From NCBI GenBank assembly GCA_028698975.1, contig JAQVVK010000064.1:1-10913 (forward strand): a stretch of DNA of 10,913 nt, written 5' to 3'. Source of the stretch: Victivallaceae bacterium. Lineage in GTDB: Bacteria; Verrucomicrobiota; Lentisphaeria; Victivallales; Victivallaceae. The notes beneath the pieces are model-generated. The model searched no databases. It was not told where the DNA came from and saw only the letters and a program-made list of their open reading frames with translations. Both the position numbers and the translations under genes were made by a program. Positions 6,764-10,913 of the stretch are shown here, in pieces. Position 1 is the first letter of the stretch. Each line of letters opens with the position of its first letter.

Positions 6764-8065
6764 ATGCCTAAACGGGAAAAAATGACCTGTGCCTTCTGCG
6801 GAGCGCACGAGGGAGACGACAAAGATCTGGTATTCGCCCCCAGCGCATACGACGGGCTGGCGATCTGCTCCAACTGTATCCGCAACGGGTATCTGGCTAT
6901 TTCGGCACAGCAGGCCGAGGCGCGGCAGAAGACGCAAGTCTCGCCGGCCGCCGCGTTGAAAGTGCCCAAGCCCGACAAGATCAAGGCCTTGCTCGACGAA
7001 TATGTGATCGGGCAGGATCGGGCCAAGCGGGTCCTGTCGGTTGCGGTGCATAACCATTACAAGCGGCTTCAGACGCAGGCCGGCGGGCTGCCTGCCGACG
7101 CTCCGTTTGCCGATGTAGAGCTTGACAAGAGCAATGTGCTTTTGTTTGGCCCGACCGGCAGCGGCAAAACGCTGCTGGCCCGTACACTGGCCCGCATGCT
7201 GGACGTGCCTTTTGCCATATCCGACGCCACCACCATAACCGAGGCCGGGTATGTGGGCGAGGATGTGGAAAATATTTTACTCAGGCTCTATCAGGCCGCC
7301 GATGGCGACGTCGCCCGCACCCAGATCGGGATCATCTACATCGACGAGATCGACAAGATCGCCCGAAAGACCGAAAATGTTTCGATCACCCGCGATGTTT
7401 CCGGCGAGGGGGTTCAGCAGGCGTTGCTCAAGATACTTGAGGGCACGGTGGCCAGCGTGCCGCCGCAGGGCGGCCGCAAGCATCCTCAGCAGGAGATGCT
7501 TAAGATCGACACGTCAAACATTCTCTTTATCTGCGGCGGCGCGTTTGTCGGTCTGGACAAGATGATCCAGCGGCGCATGGGCCGTCAGGTGCTCGGGTTC
7601 CAGACCGGCGAGGACGCCGGTCGACGCGAACGTACCGAGCGCGCCGAAAAAGCCGCCCGCAATCCTTACGCTTTCTGCGAACCGGAAGACTTGATTCATT
7701 TCGGGCTGATCCCGGAATTTGTCGGCCGTCTTCCGGTGGCCACTTCGTTGGAGCCGCTGACGGCCGGCGATCTGGTAAGGATTCTCAAGGAGCCGAAAAA
7801 TGCTTTGATCCGCCAATACCAGCGTCTGCTGGCCATGGAGCAGGTCGAGCTGGTCTTTGAAGATGACGCGCTGACCGCGCTGGCCGCCAAGGCGGTGGCG
7901 CGCGGCACCGGTGCGCGGGGATTGAGGGCCATTCTCGAAGAATTGATGACCGATGTGATGTTTGAAGCTCCGTCGGCGGCGGCGGGCGGCCGGTGTGTCA
8001 TCACCGCCGCGGCAGTCCGCGGCGAGGAGCGTCCGCGGCTGATTGCGGGTAATAAGCGCGGTTAG
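6764..8065 (+). CDS. clpX: ATP-dependent unfoldase ClpX
   Basis: ClpX is the AAA+ hexamer that recognises, unfolds and threads substrates into ClpP. The 433-residue protein has the N-terminal C4 zinc domain (C9, C12, C35, C38), Walker A GPTGSGKT (129-136), the pore loop GYVG (162-165), Walker B ending in D194-E195, the RKH loop (238-240), the arginine finger R322 in EFVGR and sensor 2 R385 in GTGARGLR. The ClpP-docking tripeptide, usually IGF, reads LGF (277-279) and is followed by a charged loop. The ATG at 6764 lies six bases after the clpP stop with no clear ribosome binding site, suggesting translational coupling. An in-frame ATG at 6782 has GGGA in front but would leave only one residue before the first zinc cysteine. 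No terminator separates it from the kinase gene 44 bases on. Confidence 0.97.
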   Translation: MPKREKMTCAFCGAHEGDDKDLVFAPSAYDGLAICSNCIRNGYLAISAQQAEARQKTQVSPAAALKVPKPDKIKALLDEYVIGQDRAKRVLSVAVHNHYKRLQTQAGGLPADAPFADVELDKSNVLLFGPTGSGKTLLARTLARMLDVPFAISDATTITEAGYVGEDVENILLRLYQAADGDVARTQIGIIYIDEIDKIARKTENVSITRDVSGEGVQQALLKILEGTVASVPPQGGRKHPQQEMLKIDTSNILFICGGAFVGLDKMIQRRMGRQVLGFQTGEDAGRRERTERAEKAARNPYAFCEPEDLIHFGLIPEFVGRLPVATSLEPLTAGDLVRILKEPKNALIRQYQRLLAMEQVELVFEDDALTALAAKAVARGTGARGLRAILEELMTDVMFEAPSAAAGGRCVITAAAVRGEERPRLIAGNKRG

Positions 8066-8109
8066 CGACAATACCGGTTTAAGAGACAAATTTCGGGAGG
8101 CAGGCGACG

Positions 8110-9228
8110 ATGAGCGACTCCGAAAATACCGAGATCGGCGGCGATGAAGACGCCAAGACGCTGGTTATTGGTGATATTTCCGCCGACGATGCGTCGTCCG
8201 GCACGGCCGGGGTGCTTGACACGCTTACAGTGAAGCCGCAAAGCCGTTACCGGTTCATCCGAAGCATCGGTTTTGGCGGCATGAAAAGCGTGCTTTTGGT
8301 GCATGACGCCGACACCCGGCGCGATGTGGCGATGGCGATAATGCCGGATTTCCGCGAAAGACCGCGTTGCGAACTCGAACACTTTGTCGGCGAAGCTCTG
8401 CTGACCGCCCGGCTGGAACACCCGAACATCGTGCCGGTGCACGATATCGGAGTGGATGCTTCCGGTTCGCCGTATTTCACCATGAAATATCTGCGCGGCA
8501 TGTCGCTGTCTTCGGTGATCCGCAAACTGCGGCGCAACGACCCGGAAACGGTCGAGCGTTATACAACGGCCCGGCTGCTTCAGGTGTTTATCCGCATCTG
8601 CAACGCCATTGAATTCGCCCATTCGCAGGGGGTCTGCCATCTCGACCTCAAGCCGGAAAATGTCAACATCGGCGACTTTGGCGAGGTGCTGGTGCTCGAC
8701 TGGGGATTGGCGTGCACCACAGAAGAAGCGCGAAAACTCAGCCAAAGCACCGGAGACAAACTTAAAATTTCCGGTACACCGGGTTACATGGCTCCCGAGC
8801 AAATCCGCCGCTCCGCTTCCCGCCCGATCGGGCCGCTGGCCGACATCTATGCTTTGGGCGGTATCCTGCATGCCATGCTGGTGCTCAATTCACCGCTTCA
8901 CAAGTTGCCGCTGGAAGAGGCGTTGCGGCGTACGGTTTCCGGAGACGTACCCGCGCCGTCCGAAGTCGCTCCGGTCGAGCGTTATGTGCCGGTCGCCCTC
9001 GACGCCATCTGCCGCAAGGCCATGGCCGCCGATCCGCGCCAGCGTTATGCCACGGTGCGCGAGTTGCGCGAAGACATTTTCGCATTTCAGACCGGTTATG
9101 TGCCCAAGGCGGAAAATGCTTCGGCATTGAAATACGCCGGGTTGTTCATCGGTCGTAATCTATTGATATTCTTCATTTTGCTCTCACTGGTGCTGGCGAC
9201 GGCATTGGCATTGGCAATCTACTATTGA
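8110..9228 (+). CDS. Membrane-anchored Hanks-type Ser/Thr protein kinase with relocated ATP lysine (WNK-like)
   Basis: This 372-residue kinase probably phosphorylates Ser/Thr in cytoplasmic proteins. GGGAGG (8095-8100) lies nine bases before the ATG. An acidic, Thr-rich tail (1-45) precedes the kinase fold: glycine loop GFGGMKSV (54-61), helix C Glu95, catalytic HLDLKPEN with Asp179, DWG (197-199) in place of DFG, GTPGYMAPE (222-230), Asp245 in DIYALG and a late invariant Arg312. A single hydrophobic helix at 350-371 anchors the C-terminus; there is no extracellular sensor domain. The VAIK lysine is replaced by Ala76 (VAMAIM), while Lys59 occupies the third-glycine position of the glycine loop, as in WNK kinases. 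All other catalytic residues are kept, so I infer activity rather than a pseudokinase. It follows clpX by 44 bases, apparently in the same operon; its substrates are unknown. Confidence 0.92.
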   Translation: MSDSENTEIGGDEDAKTLVIGDISADDASSGTAGVLDTLTVKPQSRYRFIRSIGFGGMKSVLLVHDADTRRDVAMAIMPDFRERPRCELEHFVGEALLTARLEHPNIVPVHDIGVDASGSPYFTMKYLRGMSLSSVIRKLRRNDPETVERYTTARLLQVFIRICNAIEFAHSQGVCHLDLKPENVNIGDFGEVLVLDWGLACTTEEARKLSQSTGDKLKISGTPGYMAPEQIRRSASRPIGPLADIYALGGILHAMLVLNSPLHKLPLEEALRRTVSGDVPAPSEVAPVERYVPVALDAICRKAMAADPRQRYATVRELREDIFAFQTGYVPKAENASALKYAGLFIGRNLLIFFILLSLVLATALALAIYY

Positions 9229-9239
9229 GGAAGTGTTTT

Positions 9240-9752
9240 ATGCCGGAATCCTTGCCATTTACCCGATCCGCCGCCGCGCAGGGGGCGGCGATGACGGCGA
9301 TTTCAGCGGCCCGACAGCTCGAAATTTTCGACAGTGCGTTGACGGTCGATCCGGCGTTGGCCGAGGCCGAAAAACATCTGCTGGTGCAGTTGCTTAAACA
9401 AGTCCACGCGCACGGTTCGCTAAGCCATGACGAAATGGCGTCGCTCTTTACTTTTGTGTATGCCAAGGCGGCGGAGGCGGCGACCGGGCTGTTCAACGGC
9501 AAAATCGGGGACTTCGAAATGACCGGCGTCTTTGACGGTAAAGCGTCGATCGCCGCCGACGAGCGTTTGATCGGCATTTTTAAGCAGCGTTGCGATTTCC
9601 CCGCGTTGTGCGCGGAGAATTTTATCGACTGGGCGGCCACCGAACCGGCCGTGCGAAATTGTCCCGACCCGATGCTGCCGCTCTTTGAGGCGTTGAAGTG
9701 GGTGTTTCGCATTTCATGCCATTTTGCAATAACTCAGTTGCAGTCACGGTGA
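9240..9752 (+). CDS. Hypothetical protein, unrecognised, coupled to the kinase gene
   Basis: I do not recognise this 170-residue protein. The ATG at 9240 has GAGGAAG (9227-9233) just upstream, overlapping the kinase stop codon, so translation is probably coupled to the kinase. An in-frame TTG at 9225 would add five residues but lacks a better site. The protein is soluble-looking, with no signal peptide or membrane helix, and appears mostly helical: an alanine-rich start (11-25), an amphipathic segment at 38-58 and a C-terminal helix at 145-167. Four cysteines (118, 124, 141, 160) are scattered without a metal-binding pattern. Codon use and GC resemble the neighbours, so it is likely a real gene. 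Its position suggests a kinase substrate or partner, but that is inference only. Confidence 0.7.
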   Translation: MPESLPFTRSAAAQGAAMTAISAARQLEIFDSALTVDPALAEAEKHLLVQLLKQVHAHGSLSHDEMASLFTFVYAKAAEAATGLFNGKIGDFEMTGVFDGKASIAADERLIGIFKQRCDFPALCAENFIDWAATEPAVRNCPDPMLPLFEALKWVFRISCHFAITQLQSR

Positions 9753-9775
9753 CGATGCCAACGCCGGGTGCTGTC

Positions 9776-10555
9776 ATGCGTGAATTTGTTTTTTCCCCGA
9801 TCGGCTTTGTGCGCGGCGGCGCGGATTACAGCCAGCAGGCTCCGCGGCAGGGGGTGTTTGCCCGCAACTGCGGCGAGATCGAGCTGCTGCCCGATCGCAA
9901 TTTCGAAACCGCGCTGGAGGATCTGGCCGCGTTTGAACGCATTTGGGTCGTCTTTGTTTTCGACCGCAATTCCGGCTGGAAGCCCAAGGTGTGCCCGCCG
10001 CTCGGCGGGTTCGACCGCAAGGTCGGAGTCTTTGCCAGCCGTTCGCCGCACCGGCCCAATCCGGTCGGTATTTCGGCGGTGCGGCTGCTGGGCGTGGAGG
10101 GGAGGGTGATCCGCATTGCGGACTTCGATCTTCTGAACGGCACGCCGGTGCTGGATATTAAACCATACATCCCGACGGCCGATGCGTTTCCCGCCGCCGC
10201 CGCCGGTTGGCGCGACGAAGTGGCCGAGCCGCGTCGCCGTCTCGTGATAAAGGAATGCGCCGCCGAAGCCATGGAATTTGTGCTGGCGCAGGGCGGACCG
10301 GACCTCGTCGGGGCCGCCCGCACCCAGCTGGTCACCCGCGATCTCGACCCGGCGCGGCAGCGTTTGACGCTGTCGGAAAACGGCGGCACGCTGGCTTTCC
10401 GGACGTGGCGGATCGATTTTGAATTGACCGAAACTTCAGTCACGGTAGTCGGGGTTCGCTCCGGTTACACCGGGGCGGATTTACAGGGTGACGCGCCCGA
10501 CCCATACCATGACAAGGAGCTTCACCGGATTTTTATAAGACACACGCTTGAATAG
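9776..10555 (+). CDS. trmO: tRNA (N6-threonylcarbamoyladenosine(37)-N6)-methyltransferase TrmO (TsaA/UPF0066 family)
   Basis: TrmO uses S-adenosylmethionine to methylate t6A at position 37 of ANN-decoding tRNAs, giving m6t6A; E. coli TrmO was long called TsaA or YaeB. The family opening is clear (MREFVFSPIGFVRG), as is the SAM-site signature GVFASRSPHRPNPVGIS (84-100) and the later NGTPVLDIKPYIP (121-133). The C-terminal region ends in DPYHDKELHRIF, matching the family's small C-terminal subdomain. The 259-residue length is slightly above the 235 of E. coli. I chose the ATG at 9776 because it begins at the conserved N-terminus and has GGGTG five bases upstream; an ATG at 9755, two bases after the preceding stop, is an alternative adding seven residues. 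It lies downstream of the kinase and hypothetical genes and may share their transcript. Confidence 0.94.
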   Translation: MREFVFSPIGFVRGGADYSQQAPRQGVFARNCGEIELLPDRNFETALEDLAAFERIWVVFVFDRNSGWKPKVCPPLGGFDRKVGVFASRSPHRPNPVGISAVRLLGVEGRVIRIADFDLLNGTPVLDIKPYIPTADAFPAAAAGWRDEVAEPRRRLVIKECAAEAMEFVLAQGGPDLVGAARTQLVTRDLDPARQRLTLSENGGTLAFRTWRIDFELTETSVTVVGVRSGYTGADLQGDAPDPYHDKELHRIFIRHTLE

Positions 10556-10576
10556 TCGAACCTTGGAGCGTATATT
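10548..10576 (+). promoter_or_regulatory. Predicted sigma70-type promoter of the glycosyltransferase gene
   Basis: TTGAAT (10548-10553), overlapping the trmO stop, is followed by a 17-base spacer and TATATT (10571-10576). Transcription would begin near 10583, essentially at the ATG of the next gene, so the transcript would have almost no leader. Confidence 0.55.
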
Positions 10577-10582
10577 TTTTAC

Positions 10583-10913
10583 ATGAAAAAGAATCGCATA
10601 TCCGTTATCGTGCCGATGTATTGCGTCGCCAAACTGCTGGCGCGCGGAATCGCTTCGCTCAAATCGCAGACCGGCGATTTTGAAGTGCTTTTGATCGACG
10701 ACGGTTCTCCCGACGAAACCCGGACGGCGGCGGAGACGTTGACGGCCGGGGATTCCCGGTTTCGGGTGATTGCAGAGACTCACCACGGCACGGCGGCGGC
10801 CATGCGCAATCGCGGCGTCGAGCTGGCCGGCGGAGATTATGTTTTCTTTATGGATGCCGATGACGAGTTGGAGCCGACTGCCTTGAGCGATATTGCAGCG
10901 GCGTGGGCGCGAT
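10583..10913 (+). CDS. Family 2 glycosyltransferase, N-terminal part (runs off the right edge)
   Basis: The first 110 residues show a GT-A fold transferase that would move a sugar from a nucleotide-sugar donor to an acceptor, typically in surface polysaccharide or glycan synthesis. The first strand ISVIVPMY (6-13), the donor-site LLIDDGSPDET (36-46), the central segment around AAMRNRGVELAGGDYV (72-87) and the metal-binding DADDE (91-95) are all in the expected order and spacing. The ATG at 10583 is chosen because the fold begins just after it. No close ribosome binding site exists: GGAG at 10565-10568 is 14 bases away, and a promoter -10 ends seven bases before the ATG. Donor and acceptor cannot be told from this fragment. 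It lies 27 bases after trmO and is probably the start of another functional unit. Confidence 0.93.
   Translation, partial: MKKNRISVIVPMYCVAKLLARGIASLKSQTGDFEVLLIDDGSPDETRTAAETLTAGDSRFRVIAETHHGTAAAMRNRGVELAGGDYVFFMDADDELEPTALSDIAAAWAR

Noticed and set aside
8247..8537. Minus-strand frames opposite the kinase, clpX, clpP and trmO genes
   Set aside because: All lie within genes with firm family motifs on the plus strand and show no independent signals.
1..10913. tRNA, rRNA, CRISPR array, insertion sequence or prophage signals
   Set aside because: No cloverleaf, repeat-spacer array, transposase motif or terminal inverted repeat pair was found on reading through; gene order and composition look like stable chromosome.

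Overview
The window looks like chromosomal core DNA from a GC-rich, probably Gram-negative bacterium. Genes are dense, starts mostly carry clear Shine-Dalgarno sites, and AT-rich sigma70-type promoters sit in the few gaps. A hybrid sensor kinase with a periplasmic-binding-protein-like sensor, a Hanks-type kinase with a DWG motif and a C-terminal membrane anchor, and an otherwise ordinary tig-clpP-clpX block would fit the PVC superphylum (for example Lentisphaerota). That placement is a weak inference. No rRNA, tRNA, CRISPR array, insertion sequence or phage gene was seen.

Layout. Positions 1-1314 (minus strand) hold aspS, cut by the left window edge. It is divergent from a 992-residue hybrid histidine kinase (1456-4434), and the two appear to be driven by divergent promoters whose -10 boxes overlap (1332-1386). 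A 329-base non-coding gap (4435-4763) follows. Its first 220 bases have inverted-repeat structure but no recognised element, and its end carries a strong promoter and a leader hairpin for tig.

Then come trigger factor (4764-6068), a textbook intrinsic terminator (6085-6115), clpP (6149-6757) and clpX (6764-8065): a nascent-chain chaperone next to the two parts of the ClpXP protease. On the same strand, apparently continuing the operon, are a Ser/Thr kinase (8110-9228), an unrecognised 170-residue protein whose ribosome binding site overlaps the kinase stop (9240-9752), and trmO for tRNA t6A37 methylation (9776-10555). A family 2 glycosyltransferase begins at 10583, runs off the right edge, and has its own promoter placed so that its mRNA may be leaderless.

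The most unusual feature is the Ser/Thr kinase. The usual ATP-binding lysine of the VAIK motif is alanine, and a lysine sits instead in the glycine-rich loop, the same rearrangement that defines eukaryotic WNK ('with no lysine') kinases. Secondary points are a trigger factor whose PPIase pocket has lost its key phenylalanine, a ClpX with LGF in place of the IGF ClpP-docking tripeptide, and a four-cysteine cluster in the second PAS domain of the histidine kinase.
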